A stretch of 64,000 nucleotides of DNA from Pseudomonas simiae (GCF_900111895.1 NZ_FOKB01000011.1:1-64000); one strand, 5' to 3'; positions 40,722-53,747 are shown, numbered from the stretch's first letter. The notes: a model not told the origin generated them from the sequence alone. Numbers and translations: made by a program.

Positions 40722-42116
40722 TCAAAAAAGCCGGTTGAGGCCGTCGTAGGCCGCTACCCGATAGGCTTCCGCCATGGTCGGGTAGTTGAACGTGGTGTTG
40801 ACGAAGTACTTGAGGGTATTGAGTTCGCCCGGCTGGTTCATGATCGCCTGGCCGATGTGCACGATCTCCGAGGCCTGGTAGCCGAAGCAATGCACGCCGA
40901 GGACTTCCAGGGTTTCACGGTGGAACAGGATCTTCAGCATGCCTTGCGGCTCACCGGCGATCTGCGCACGCGCCATGCTCTTGAAGAACGCCTTGCCCAC
41001 TTCGTAAGGCACCTTGGCCTTGGTCAGTTCGTGCTCGTTCTTACCGATCGAGCTGATCTCCGGAATGGTGTAGATCCCGGTCGGCACGTCGTTCACATAG
41101 CGCCAGCTGCCATTGTCGACAATGCTGCCAGCGGCTGAACGGCCCTGGTCATGGGCGGCACTGGCCAGGCTCGGCCAGCCAATCACATCACCGGCGCCGT
41201 AAATGTTGGTCACGCAGGTGCGGTAGTTCTCATCGACTTCGATCTGGCCACGGCTGTTGACCTTGACCCCGATGTTTTCCATGCCCAGCTTGTCGGTGTT
41301 ACCAGTGCGGCCGTTGCACCACAGCAAGGCGTCGGCCTTGATCTTCTTGCCGGACTTGAGGTGCAGGATCACGCCGTTATCCAGGCCTTCGACCCGCTCG
41401 TACTCTTCGTTGTGGCGCACAGTGATGTTGTTGTTGCTGAAGTGGTAGCTCAACGCCTGGGAAATTTCCGAGTCGAGGAAGCTCAGCAACTGGTCGCGGT
41501 TGTCCACCAGTTCGACCAGTACACCCAGGCCGCTGAAGATCGAGGCGTATTCACAGCCGATCACCCCGGCGCCGTAGATGATCAGTTTGCGCGGGGTGTG
41601 GCCCAGGCTCAGGATGGTGTCGCTATCGTAGATACGCGGGTGGTGGAAATCGATGTCTGCCGGACGATACGGACGCGAACCCGTGGCGATGATGATGTGT
41701 TTGGCCACCAGCTTCTCGACCACGCCGTTGGGGCAGACCACTTCGATGGTTTGCTCGTCGGCGAAGCTGCCAGTGCCAAAGAACAAGTCGACGCGGTTAC
41801 GGGCGTAGTAGCCGGTACGCGAGGCGACTTGCTTGGAGATGACTTTCTCGGCGCTTTTGAGCACGTCCGGGAACGAGAACCAGCGCGGCTCACCAATGGC
41901 CCGGAACATCGGGTTGGTATTGAACTGCATGATCTGGCGCACGGAGTGACGCAAGGCCTTGGACGGGATGGTGCCCAGGTGGGTGCAGTTACCGCCGACC
42001 TGGCGACGGCTATCGACCATCGCCACCTTGCGCCCCGCTTTGGCGGCGTTCATCGCCGCACCTTCTCCAGCCGGGCCGGAACCCAGTACCACCACGTCGT
42101 AGTTGTAGACAGCCAT
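40722..42116 (-). CDS. sthA: Soluble pyridine nucleotide transhydrogenase
   Basis: 464 residues. FAD-binding 'DVVVLGSGPAGEGAAMNAAKAGRKVAMVD' is at the N-terminus and 'GGNCTHLGTIPSKALRHS' replaces the redox disulfide (single Cys). 'KLIIYGAGVIGCEYASIFSGLGV' is the NAD(P)-binding domain, and the dimer domain ends the protein. It converts NADPH and NAD to NADP and NADH, balancing the cofactor pools. Confidence 0.95.
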   Translation of the reverse strand: MAVYNYDVVVLGSGPAGEGAAMNAAKAGRKVAMVDSRRQVGGNCTHLGTIPSKALRHSVRQIMQFNTNPMFRAIGEPRWFSFPDVLKSAEKVISKQVASRTGYYARNRVDLFFGTGSFADEQTIEVVCPNGVVEKLVAKHIIIATGSRPYRPADIDFHHPRIYDSDTILSLGHTPRKLIIYGAGVIGCEYASIFSGLGVLVELVDNRDQLLSFLDSEISQALSYHFSNNNITVRHNEEYERVEGLDNGVILHLKSGKKIKADALLWCNGRTGNTDKLGMENIGVKVNSRGQIEVDENYRTCVTNIYGAGDVIGWPSLASAAHDQGRSAAGSIVDNGSWRYVNDVPTGIYTIPEISSIGKNEHELTKAKVPYEVGKAFFKSMARAQIAGEPQGMLKILFHRETLEVLGVHCFGYQASEIVHIGQAIMNQPGELNTLKYFVNTTFNYPTMAEAYRVAAYDGLNRLF

Positions 42117-42350
42117 GCGTACTCCTCAGAACAGGCCAGGCGTACGGTTGGACGCCGGGCTAAATCATGCCGCGGCCAGCGGTCATGAAGGACAATTTGG
42201 CTCAAGTGTGTGAACCGGGGCACAGTCTATATAAGGCTCAACGCCGCGAACATTAACCCTTGGTCGCGTCGTAGGCCAGTCTTGCCTTTACTACAACATC
42301 AGGAATTTGCAATTACACTGCCGACAAGCACCCTTACAGGACGGGCAATT

Positions 42351-42884
42351 ATGCGACACGTCGTTTTCTGTTTATTACTGATGCTGTCCATCACGGTGCA
42401 GGCCAATGAGGCGGATCGTCTGAAGCAGGCCGATTTTCCGGCGCAGTCCCAGCAACTGACGTTGAAAAACCAGGCGGTGCTCACCTACCTCTGGGCGGAT
42501 GTTTACGCGGCTGCGCTGTATGCCCCGTCCGACCTGAGCGCCAAGCAGGCTTGGGCACAACAAAAAGCGCTGCGCCTGACGCTGTATTACTTTCGCGACA
42601 TCGACCGCAATGACGTGATCAAGGCGGCTAATACAACGCTGGAACGCCAGCAAGCCAACGCGAGCTTGAAGCCGGAACTGGAAAAACTGCATGCTCGCTT
42701 TCGTAATATTCAAGCCGGTGATCGATACGCCCTGGATTATCGACCAGGGCGTGGCTTGCACCTGGAGATCAATGGGCAAGTGGTGTTCAGCAGCCGCGAT
42801 GACGCGCTGGCGCGGGCATACCTCGGGATTTGGTTGGCGCCCGAGGGGTTGTCCGCCAGCCTGCGCAACAAGCTTTTGGACTGA
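42351..42884 (+). CDS. Secreted chalcone isomerase-like protein
   Basis: 177 residues from ATG 42351. A signal peptide (MRHVVFCLLLMLSITVQA) is followed by 'LTLKNQAVLTYLWADVYAAALYAP' and 'LRLTLYYFRDIDRNDVIKA', then 'GDRYALDYRPGRGLHLEING' and a C-terminal 'LARAYLGIWLAPEGLSASLRNKLL'. This is the bacterial chalcone isomerase-like (Chalcone_3) family, whose physiological role is unknown; it is probably periplasmic. Confidence 0.8.
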   Translation: MRHVVFCLLLMLSITVQANEADRLKQADFPAQSQQLTLKNQAVLTYLWADVYAAALYAPSDLSAKQAWAQQKALRLTLYYFRDIDRNDVIKAANTTLERQQANASLKPELEKLHARFRNIQAGDRYALDYRPGRGLHLEINGQVVFSSRDDALARAYLGIWLAPEGLSASLRNKLLD

Positions 42885-42891
42885 AGGCCCC

Positions 42892-42966
42892 ATCGCAGGC
42901 AAGCCAGCTCCCACATTTGAATGTATGCACCTATGAGAATGTGGGAGCTGGCTTGCCTGCGAAGAG
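42892..42966. repeat. REP-type hairpin pair
   Basis: TCGCAGGCAAGCCAGCTCCCACATT and its inverse AATGTGGGAGCTGGCTTGCCTGCGA form a perfect 25-bp stem, with about 25 bases between the arms. Confidence 0.85.
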
Positions 42967-42998
42967 GCCCCACCAAACAACACAAAACCCCCAGCCAT

Positions 42999-43030
42999 AA
43001 AAAAAGCCCCGAACCAGTCGGGGCTTTTTC
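42999..43030. terminator. Bidirectional terminator
   Basis: AAAAAAAGCCCCGA pairs with TCGGGGCTTTTT around ACCAG. It serves the convergent chalcone isomerase-like and gap genes. Confidence 0.88.
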
Positions 43031-43045
43031 ATTCAACGCTAATGC

Positions 43046-44494
43046 TTAGCGCGGGAACGCAGGCGGGTTGACCCCGGCCATGTCTTCCATCACGCGAACC
43101 ACCTGGCAGCTGTAGCCGAACTCGTTGTCGTACCACACGTACAGTACAACGCGGTTGTCCTGGGTAATGGTCGCTTCGGCGTCCACCACACCGGCGTGGC
43201 GCGAGCCCACGAAGTCGGTGGAGACCACTTCCTGCGAGTTGACGAAGTCGATTTGCTTATGCAGATCGGAGTGCAGCGCCATGTAGCGCAGGTACTCGTT
43301 CATCTCTTCACGGGTAGCGGCTTTCTCAAGGTTCAGGTTGAGAATGGCCATCGACACGTTTGGCGTCGGAACGCGGATCGCATTACCGGTCAGTTTGCCG
43401 GCCAGCTCAGGCAAGGCCTTGGCAGCAGCGGTGGCAGCACCGGTCTCGGTGATCACCATGTTCAACGCAGCGCTGCGGCCACGGCGATCGCCTTTGTGGA
43501 AGTTGTCGATCAGGTTCTGGTCGTTGGTGTACGAGTGAACGGTTTCAACGTGGCCGTTGACGATGCCGAACTTGTCATTCACAGCCTTCAGCACCGGCAC
43601 GATGGCGTTGGTGGTGCAGGAAGCGGCGGAAACGATCTTGTCGTCAGCGGTGATTTCAGCGTGGTTGATGCCGTGAACGATGTTCTTCAGCTTGCCTTTG
43701 CCAGGCGCGGTCAGGACAACGCGGTCAACACCCGGGCAGGCCAAGTGCTGGCCCAGACCTTCGGCGTCACGCCATACACCGGTGTTGTCCACCAGCAGGG
43801 CGTCCTTGATGCCGTACTGGGTGTAATCCACCTCGGACGGGTTCTTCGCGTAGATCACCTGGATCAGGTTACCGTTGGCGGTGATGGTGTTGTTTTCTTC
43901 GTCGATGACGATGGTGCCGTTGAACGGGCCGTGTACCGAATCGCGGCGCAGCAGGCTGGCACGCTTGGTCAGGTCGTTCTCGGCGCCTTTACGCACCACG
44001 ATGGCACGCAGGCGCAGGCCGTCGCCGCCACCGGTTTTTTCGATCAGGATGCGTGCCAGCAGGCGGCCGATACGACCGAAGCCGTACAGCACAACGTCGG
44101 TGCCTTTGCGGGCAGCGGCGTTTTGCTGGCCAACCACATCGGCCATTTCTTCACGCACGAACTGCTCGGCGGTACGGCCGGCGCCTTCCTTGCGGAATTT
44201 GTAGGCCAGCTTGCCCAGGTCTACCGATGCCGCGCCGAGCTTGAGCTCGCTCATGGCCTTAAGCAGTGGGAATGTTTCGTGGACGGAGAGTTCGCTGTCG
44301 TCGGCGGAACGGTGACGCGCAAAGCGGTGGGCTTTGAGAATCGCGATGACGGACTGGTTGATCAGGCTGCGGCCATAGATCGAGCTCACCACATTGTTAT
44401 TGCGGTACAGCTGACCGATAAGCGGGATCATCGCTTCTGCGAGTGCTTCACGGTCGATCCATTCACCAAGACACTGGTCGGGCTTCTGAGTCAC
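43046..44494 (-). CDS. gap: Glyceraldehyde-3-phosphate dehydrogenase, long form
   Basis: 482 residues from GTG 44494, which has GGAAGG six bases upstream; an in-frame ATG at 44509 has no such site. The first about 130 residues are an extra helical region absent from ordinary GAPDH. Then come 'VVLYGFGRIGRLLARIL' (NAD binding), 'IVSAASCTTNAIVPVLKAV' with the catalytic cysteine, 'VETVHSYTNDQNLID' and 'YVWYDNEFGYSCQVVRVME'. This long GAPDH type is usual in Pseudomonas and is thought to work in gluconeogenesis. Confidence 0.92.
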   Translation of the reverse strand: MTQKPDQCLGEWIDREALAEAMIPLIGQLYRNNNVVSSIYGRSLINQSVIAILKAHRFARHRSADDSELSVHETFPLLKAMSELKLGAASVDLGKLAYKFRKEGAGRTAEQFVREEMADVVGQQNAAARKGTDVVLYGFGRIGRLLARILIEKTGGGDGLRLRAIVVRKGAENDLTKRASLLRRDSVHGPFNGTIVIDEENNTITANGNLIQVIYAKNPSEVDYTQYGIKDALLVDNTGVWRDAEGLGQHLACPGVDRVVLTAPGKGKLKNIVHGINHAEITADDKIVSAASCTTNAIVPVLKAVNDKFGIVNGHVETVHSYTNDQNLIDNFHKGDRRGRSAALNMVITETGAATAAAKALPELAGKLTGNAIRVPTPNVSMAILNLNLEKAATREEMNEYLRYMALHSDLHKQIDFVNSQEVVSTDFVGSRHAGVVDAEATITQDNRVVLYVWYDNEFGYSCQVVRVMEDMAGVNPPAFPR

Positions 44495-44849
44495 GGGAAC
44501 CTTCCACATGTAGGGGCTGAAAAAAGGGGCTACATTATGCCGCCCGACCGCCCCCGGAGCAATGCGCCTTCAGCAACAAAAAGCCCTTGCGGAAAATTGA
44601 CACCCCGCTACAGCCCAGTAAATACGCGGGTTCCAGAAGGCCACTAATGGCACGCGCAAGACAACTTGTCCGTAACCCTCCGAAAAACGCGTACATTTTG
44701 GCACTACATATTGAGTCAAAACCCGCCATTGTTTGTCTTAGCCACTACATTTCCCATAAACCGTAATAGGCTCAGTCAGAAACTGACAGGCGGCACCTTG
44801 GGCCGTTACAATTACCGACTTTGTCGCAACGCTTGGAGCTCAACCTTCC
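44495..44849. other. Divergent gap/mfd promoter region
   Basis: No gene recognised. It includes a TTGACA hexamer on the plus strand (44597-44602), but the matching -10 at 17-bp spacing is weak. No REP element or hairpin terminator was seen apart from a short GGGGCT/AGCCCC repeat near 44513-44536. Confidence 0.5.
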
Positions 44850-48299
<3,450 letters not shown>

Positions 48300-48310
48300 A
48301 GGACGCCCCG

Positions 48311-48877
48311 ATGCGCCTGTTCCGCATTTTGAGCCTGTTGTTGGTGGTAGCGGCACCTGCGGCGTTCGCCGACAGCCCCTACCAGGTGGAAATGATCCTG
48401 GTGCGCCAGAACGCGGAGCCGGTGATCAACAGCCGCGCCGCGCCGGAAAACTGGGATGCCGGCGCCGTGCGCCTGGGTGATAAGTTGAGCCCGCCGCGCC
48501 TGAGTAATATCGTCGACAAGCTGCGTGCCGACTCAAGCTACACGGTGCTGGCGCACAAGGCCTGGGAGCAGAACCTCGGCGATCAGCCGGTCAAAGTCGC
48601 CATCACCGACGGCCAGGAGCAGTTCGGCCAGTTTCCCATCGAGGGCGTGTTGAGCCTGCAATTGGGGCGTTTTACCGATATCGATGCGAACTTCTGGATC
48701 AACCAGTTCGACGCCAACGGCAGCGTGATCGCCAGCGAACACTTGAGCCAGACCGATGTGCGCACCAAGAACAACCAGCTCAACTACCTGGACGGCGGCC
48801 ACCTGGCGTTGCTGATCAAGATCACCTCGCTGACCGCCAAGCCCCCCAGCGCGCCACCGCCCGACATCCAGGACTGA
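48311..48877 (+). CDS. CsiV-family secreted protein
   Basis: 188 residues from ATG 48311, with GAAGGA upstream; a TTG at 48296 would overlap mfd. A signal peptide (MRLFRILSLLLVVAAPAAFA) is followed by 'SPYQVEMILVRQNAEPVINS' and a 'YTVLAHKAWEQNL' block, as in the CsiV family of peptidoglycan-binding proteins. The C-terminus is proline-rich. It probably sits in the periplasm. Confidence 0.75.
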   Translation: MRLFRILSLLLVVAAPAAFADSPYQVEMILVRQNAEPVINSRAAPENWDAGAVRLGDKLSPPRLSNIVDKLRADSSYTVLAHKAWEQNLGDQPVKVAITDGQEQFGQFPIEGVLSLQLGRFTDIDANFWINQFDANGSVIASEHLSQTDVRTKNNQLNYLDGGHLALLIKITSLTAKPPSAPPPDIQD

Positions 48878-48886
48878 TCCAGCGCC

Positions 48887-51580
48887 ATGCCCCTGACAGC
48901 GTCGCTGACCAAACCCCTGGCCCCTTCGTGGGCCAATCGCTTTAAAGAGCAAAGCCTGGAGCGCGGGCGACGTTATGCCCTGGAGAACCGGGTGCGCATT
49001 GTCGAGTGCGGTGACAGCACCATTGTCGCCAGTTGCGAAGGCTCGGGCGGCAACGTCTACCGGCAGACCATTTCGCTGCGCGAATCGGCCAAAGGCACGC
49101 TGATCCTGGTGGACAGCCGCTGCACTTGCCCGGTGCACACCAACTGCAAACATATCGCGGCGGTGCTGCTCAAGGTCCAGGAAACCCTGGCCTACCCGGC
49201 CGCTGCACAAGATGCCGAGCTGCTGGAAAAACTCCAGGCCGTGCTGGAAAACCGGGTGGCGTTGCCGCAGGTGGTGATGGAGGATGTCGTGCCCGTGCCG
49301 CGCTTGTGGCTCGCCAGTGTCGAGTTCAGTGCCTTTGAACCGCGCAACGGCAAGATGCAGCGCTATATCCAGCATCGCGCGGCGCTGTCGTTCAACTACT
49401 TGGGCAACTATGTCAGCGGGCAGAAAAACGCCGACATCATCGTGCGCCAGGAAACCCAAAGCCTGCGCATCAAGCGGCATCCGGAGCTTGAGCAGCCGTA
49501 CCGTGAACAACTGCGCCTACTGGGTTTCAAGATCGCCACGCGCCAGAGCAAGGCGCTGCCGGAAAGCGCCGGCGAGCTGTTCGAGATGGTCAATGACAGC
49601 GCCTGGCTGAACTTCACCCTCAATGCATCACCGACCTTGCGCGCCGAGGGTTGGGAGTTGCAGATCGATGAGGATTTCGGCTTCGACCTGAGCGCCGTCG
49701 ATGACTGGTACGCCACCGTCGATGAAGGCCCGGAGCGCGATTGGTTCGACCTGGAGCTGGGAATTATCGTCAACGGTGAGCGGCTGAGCCTGCTGCCGAT
49801 CCTGCTGAACCTGATGCGCTCCCACACCGAGATCCTCAACCCGGAAAAACTCGCACGCCGCCGCGATGATGAACTGATCCTGGTGAACATCCCCGGCCTG
49901 CCCAATGGCGGGCATGGTCCGCTGCAAGTCGCCCTGCCCTACGGTCGTCTGAAACCGGTGCTGGCTACCCTCGGCGAGTTCTACCTGCAGGACGCCGGTA
50001 CCACCACACTGCGCCTGGCGAAGGCCGACGCGATTCGGTTGAACCCGCTGGAAGATCTACCGCTGCAATGGGAAGGTGGCGAGAAGATCCGCAACTTTGC
50101 CCAGCGCCTCCGAGACATCAAGGACTTCACCTGCGTGGCCCCCGAAGGGCTGAACGCGACCTTGCGTCCGTACCAGCTGGAAGGCTTGAGCTGGATGCAG
50201 TCACTGCGCCAGCTGGAGGTTGGCGGGATACTGGCGGATGACATGGGACTGGGCAAAACCCTGCAGACCCTGGCGCATATTCTCACGGAGAAAATCGCCG
50301 GGCGCCTGGATCGACCGTGCATGGTGGTAATGCCCACCAGCCTGATTCCCAACTGGCTGGATGAGGCAGCGCACTTCACACCGCAACTCAACGTGTTGGC
50401 ACTGTATGGCGCAGCACGTAAGAAACATTTCGCGACCCTGCAGGACTATGACCTGCTGCTGACCACCTACGCCCTGCTGCCCAAGGACATCGAACAGCTC
50501 TCAGCCCTGCCCCTGCATGTGCTGATCCTCGATGAGGCCCAGTACATCAAGAACCCGTCCAGCAAGGCGGCCCAGGCCGCACGTGAGCTGAATGCACGAC
50601 AGCGCCTGTGCCTGAGCGGCACGCCGCTGGAAAACCATTTGGGCGAACTCTGGTCGCTGTTCCACTTCCTGCTCCCAGGCTGGCTGGGCGACGTAAAAAG
50701 CTTCAACCGCGACTACCGCACGCCCATCGAAAAGCGCGCCAGCGATGTGCGATTGCAACACCTGAACGGTCGGATAAAACCCTTCCTGCTGCGCCGCACC
50801 AAAGAGCAGGTGGCAACAGAGCTGCCACCCAAGACCGAGATCATCCACTGGGTCGACCTCAATGAGGCCCAGCGCGACGTGTACGAAACCATGCGCCTGG
50901 CCATGGACAAAAAGGTGCGCGACGAGATCACTCGCAAGGGCGTGGCACGCAGCCAGATCATCATTCTTGAGGCACTGCTGAAGCTGCGCCAGGTGTGCTG
51001 CGACCTGCGCCTGGTCAACGATGCAACCCTGCCCGCCCGTGGCAGCAGCTCGGGCAAGCTTGATAGCTTGATGGAAATGCTTGCGGAGCTGTTTGAGGAA
51101 GGCCGGCGGATCCTGCTGTTTTCCCAGTTCACCTCGATGTTGAGCCTGATCGAAGTCGAGCTGAAAAAACGTGGCGTGGCCTACGCACTGCTCACCGGCC
51201 AGACAAGGGATCGACGCACACCGGTGAAGGATTTCCAGAGCGGCAAGCTACAGATTTTTCTGATCAGCTTGAAGGCCGGGGGCGTCGGCCTGAACTTGAC
51301 CGAAGCCGATACGGTGATCCACTACGATCCTTGGTGGAACCCGGCCACGGAAAACCAGGCCACCGACCGCGCCTATCGCATCGGTCAGGAGAAGCCGGTG
51401 TTCGTCTACAAGATGATTGCCCGAGGCACGGTGGAGGAGAAAATCCAACACCTGCAGAAGGAGAAATCCGACCTGGCAGCGGGCGTACTGGACGGGCGCA
51501 CCACCGGGGACTGGCAACTGGGCAATGAGGACATTGAAGCGTTGTTTGCGCCATTGCCGCACAAGCAAGAGAAGCGTTGA
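48887..51580 (+). CDS. SNF2-type helicase with SWIM zinc finger
   Basis: 897 residues. The SWIM motif 'SRCTCPVHTNCKHIAAVLL' is at about 77-95. An SNF2 ATPase begins near 425: 'GGILADDMGLGKTLQTLAH' (motif I), 'LLLTTYALLPKD' (Ia), 'HVLILDEAQYIKNPSSKAA' (motif II, DEAQ), 'RLCLSGTPLENHLGELWSL' (III), 'RILLFSQFTSML' (IV) and 'TDRAYRIGQEKPVFVYKMI' (VI). RapA/SNF2-like proteins of this type remodel protein-DNA complexes, possibly RNA polymerase. The physiological role in bacteria is open. Confidence 0.9.
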   Translation: MPLTASLTKPLAPSWANRFKEQSLERGRRYALENRVRIVECGDSTIVASCEGSGGNVYRQTISLRESAKGTLILVDSRCTCPVHTNCKHIAAVLLKVQETLAYPAAAQDAELLEKLQAVLENRVALPQVVMEDVVPVPRLWLASVEFSAFEPRNGKMQRYIQHRAALSFNYLGNYVSGQKNADIIVRQETQSLRIKRHPELEQPYREQLRLLGFKIATRQSKALPESAGELFEMVNDSAWLNFTLNASPTLRAEGWELQIDEDFGFDLSAVDDWYATVDEGPERDWFDLELGIIVNGERLSLLPILLNLMRSHTEILNPEKLARRRDDELILVNIPGLPNGGHGPLQVALPYGRLKPVLATLGEFYLQDAGTTTLRLAKADAIRLNPLEDLPLQWEGGEKIRNFAQRLRDIKDFTCVAPEGLNATLRPYQLEGLSWMQSLRQLEVGGILADDMGLGKTLQTLAHILTEKIAGRLDRPCMVVMPTSLIPNWLDEAAHFTPQLNVLALYGAARKKHFATLQDYDLLLTTYALLPKDIEQLSALPLHVLILDEAQYIKNPSSKAAQAARELNARQRLCLSGTPLENHLGELWSLFHFLLPGWLGDVKSFNRDYRTPIEKRASDVRLQHLNGRIKPFLLRRTKEQVATELPPKTEIIHWVDLNEAQRDVYETMRLAMDKKVRDEITRKGVARSQIIILEALLKLRQVCCDLRLVNDATLPARGSSSGKLDSLMEMLAELFEEGRRILLFSQFTSMLSLIEVELKKRGVAYALLTGQTRDRRTPVKDFQSGKLQIFLISLKAGGVGLNLTEADTVIHYDPWWNPATENQATDRAYRIGQEKPVFVYKMIARGTVEEKIQHLQKEKSDLAAGVLDGRTTGDWQLGNEDIEALFAPLPHKQEKR

Positions 51581-51590
51581 CGGTTAGACC

Positions 51591-51616
51591 GCTATCGCAG
51601 GCAAGCCTGCGATAGC
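51591..51616. repeat. Perfect 12-bp hairpin, REP-derived
   Basis: GCTATCGCAGGC, a two-base loop AA, then GCCTGCGATAGC. The CGCAGGCAAGCC core equals half of the local REP elements folded on itself. It lies between the convergent helicase and nagZ genes and may act as a terminator or RNA stabiliser. Confidence 0.75.
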
Positions 51617-51629
51617 CGCGACGCGGTGT

Positions 51630-52640
51630 TCAGCCGATCAACTGAGCATCCCGCAACGCGGTAAGCGCCGCCAACCAGCGCGGGTCCTGCTTGTAGTCCG
51701 TCGACGCAATCGCCTGGCCGCGCATGCGTGCGATTCGAGCTGATGGCTTGACCTTCATGCGCTGGGCGGCGGTCAGCGCCAGCTCAGCAGCCGCGCGATC
51801 ATTGCATACCAACCCCATGTCGCAACCTGCCGACAGCGCCGCTTCGATGCGACTGGCGGCATCGCCCACCACATGGGCACCGGCCATGGACAGGTCATCG
51901 CTGAAAATCACCCCATCGAACTGCAATTCGCCGCGCAGGATGTCCTGCAACCAGCGGCGTGAGAACCCGGCTGGCTGGGCATCGACTTGCGGGTAGATGA
52001 CGTGGGCCGGCATCACCGCCGCCAATTGCTTGCTCAAGCGCGCGAAAGGCACCAGATCATGCGCACGAATCTGCTCAAGACTGCGTTCATCATTGGGAAT
52101 GGCAACGTGGGAATCGGCCTCGGCCCAACCGTGACCAGGAAAATGCTTGCCGGTGGCCGCCATGCCGGCACTGTTCATGCCACGGATAAAGGCACCGGCC
52201 AGCACGGCGGCGCGCACGGGGTCGCCTTCGAAGGAGCGGGTGCCGACCACGGCGCTGCGTTGGTAGTCCAGGTCCAGCACCGGGGCGAAGCTCAGGTCCA
52301 AGCCAACGGCCAACACTTCAGTCGCCATAATCCAGCCGCATTGTTCGGCCAGGTATTCGGCGTTGGGGTTATCCGCCAAGGCACGCATGGCCGGCAAGCG
52401 CACAAACCCCTGACGCAGACGCTGTACGCGGCCACCTTCCTGATCGACGGCCAACAGCAGGTCCGGACGCACGGCACGAATCGCCGCACTCAACGCCCGC
52501 ACCTGACGCGGATGCTCGATGTTGCGCGCAAAGATAATCAGGCCACCCACTTCAGGCTGGCGCAGCAGGTGGCGGTCCTCGGCCGTGAGCCAGGTGCCGG
52601 CAACGTCGACCATCAAAGAACCTTGCAGGGCAGCAGTCAT
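51630..52640 (-). CDS. nagZ: Beta-N-acetylglucosaminidase NagZ
   Basis: 336 residues with AAGGAAGG before the ATG. 'GGLIIFARNIEHPRQV', 'LLAVDQEGGRVQRLRQGF', 'ATGKHFPGHGWAEADSHVAIP' (catalytic loop with the His-Asp pair) and 'DGVIFSDDLSMAGA' (nucleophile Asp) define GH3 NagZ. It has no signal peptide: it is cytoplasmic and recycles peptidoglycan by removing GlcNAc from anhydro-muropeptides, which also affects AmpC induction. Confidence 0.95.
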   Translation of the reverse strand: MTAALQGSLMVDVAGTWLTAEDRHLLRQPEVGGLIIFARNIEHPRQVRALSAAIRAVRPDLLLAVDQEGGRVQRLRQGFVRLPAMRALADNPNAEYLAEQCGWIMATEVLAVGLDLSFAPVLDLDYQRSAVVGTRSFEGDPVRAAVLAGAFIRGMNSAGMAATGKHFPGHGWAEADSHVAIPNDERSLEQIRAHDLVPFARLSKQLAAVMPAHVIYPQVDAQPAGFSRRWLQDILRGELQFDGVIFSDDLSMAGAHVVGDAASRIEAALSAGCDMGLVCNDRAAAELALTAAQRMKVKPSARIARMRGQAIASTDYKQDPRWLAALTALRDAQLIG

Positions 52641-52663
52641 AAACCTTCCTTAAATAACGCACA

Positions 52664-52709
52664 CAACCCGTTGCCCTCACCAGGCACGGTGAGCACAACG
52701 GGTTGCGAG
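52664..52709. repeat. Long hairpin between psrA and nagZ
   Basis: CAACCCGTTG and CAACGGGTTG form the outer stem, and CTCACC and GGTGAG an inner stem. No T-run follows on either strand, so it is more likely an mRNA-stabilising hairpin than a classical terminator. Confidence 0.55.
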
Positions 52710-52776
52710 TAAATAGCTGAATTCGGCATGGGCCGCTAGCTTAGCGGATGCAAGCGGCCGCGCCCACCCGGCGCGG

Positions 52777-53484
52777 TCAAACCTTGGCGGGTGTTGGCAC
52801 GGACTTGCTGCGTGGACGCAATTGGGCGGCGGCCATGGCGGCGTCGGTCACACCGGTTTCGGCGCGCATGCCGGCAGCCAGGAACGGCACCATCAGGCGC
52901 ATGACCTGTTCAATGGAGGTGTTGACGCCGAAATCAGTCTCGGCAATCGCCCGCAACGCCTTGATCCCGGACATGCTGAACGCGGCGGCACCGAGCATGA
53001 AGTGCACGCGCCAGAACAGCTCAATCGGTGGAATACGCGGAGCGGCTTCGTTGACCAGCAACATATAGCGACGAAATACTTTGCCGTACATGTCTTCCAG
53101 ATAACGCCGCAGGTGCCCCTGGCTCTGGCTGAACGCCAGGCCCAGCAGGCGCATGAAGATCGACAAATCGTTGCCGCTCCTGGGCTGAACCACCAGGGCC
53201 TGCTCAACGAGGATTTCCAGCAATTCTTCCAGGGTCGGCTTGTGGTCAGCCTTGGCCTGGCGACGCTCAAGCTCACGGTCAAGGCTGGTGCAGAACGGCC
53301 CCAGGAAGCGCGAAAACACCGCCTGGATCAGGGCCTTTTTCGAACCGAAATGGTAGTTCACAGCAGCGAGGTTAACCCCAGCCTTGCTGGTGATCAGCCG
53401 CAACGACGTTTCAGCAAATCCTTTTTCCGCAAACAATTGCTCGGCAGCATCGAGAATGCGTTCAACGGTTTCCGACTGGGCCAT
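52777..53484 (-). CDS. psrA: TetR-family regulator PsrA
   Basis: 235 residues from ATG 53484 (MAQSETVERILDAAEQLFAE), with GGCGGAG upstream. The helix-turn-helix is 'TSLRLITSKAGVNLAAVNYHFGSKKALIQAVFSRFL' (about 27-62), followed by a ligand-binding domain. PsrA responds to long-chain fatty acids; it represses fadBA and its own gene and activates rpoS. The lexA neighbour and two overlapping PsrA boxes before the gene support the name. Confidence 0.94.
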   Translation of the reverse strand: MAQSETVERILDAAEQLFAEKGFAETSLRLITSKAGVNLAAVNYHFGSKKALIQAVFSRFLGPFCTSLDRELERRQAKADHKPTLEELLEILVEQALVVQPRSGNDLSIFMRLLGLAFSQSQGHLRRYLEDMYGKVFRRYMLLVNEAAPRIPPIELFWRVHFMLGAAAFSMSGIKALRAIAETDFGVNTSIEQVMRLMVPFLAAGMRAETGVTDAAMAAAQLRPRSKSVPTPAKV

Positions 53485-53499
53485 GGCTACTCCGCCTGA

Positions 53500-53526
53500 C
53501 AAACACTTGTTTGAAACATACGTTTC
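53500..53526. promoter_or_regulatory. Two overlapping PsrA boxes
   Basis: CAAACACTTGTTTG (53500-53513) and GAAACATACGTTTC (53513-53526) both fit the PsrA pattern (C/G)AAAC-N4-GTTT(G/C) and share one base. They lie 16 bases upstream of the psrA start and support autoregulation. Confidence 0.85.
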
Positions 53527-53702
53527 AGGTTGTGTCTTGTCAAGCCTGCGGGTTCGCTTTCCGGCCGGGCAGTCATGTATTTCATCGCTATTTAATCACA
53601 TCCTTACGCCTCTGTAGGCAGCGCTATCTCTGGCGTGTGGGAAGCCTGCACGATGACCGTCCAGCGGCGCACTCGAAAAGGAGGATTGCCAAGCGCAGTA
53701 CA

Positions 53703-53718
53703 CTGTATATAATCCCAG
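53703..53718. promoter_or_regulatory. LexA (SOS) box 1
   Basis: CTGTATATAATCCCAG matches CTG-N10-CAG, 30 bases before lexA. Confidence 0.88.
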
Positions 53719-53721
53719 TCA

Positions 53722-53737
53722 CTGTATAAAAAGACAG
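53722..53737. promoter_or_regulatory. LexA (SOS) box 2
   Basis: CTGTATAAAAAGACAG matches CTG-N10-CAG and lies 19 bases downstream of box 1 (start to start), giving a tandem operator for lexA-sulA. Confidence 0.88.
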
Positions 53738-53747
53738 AGCGATCAAC

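Noticed and set aside
43196..44647. A 483-codon open frame antisense to gap
   Set aside because: Shadow of the long-form GAPDH gene.
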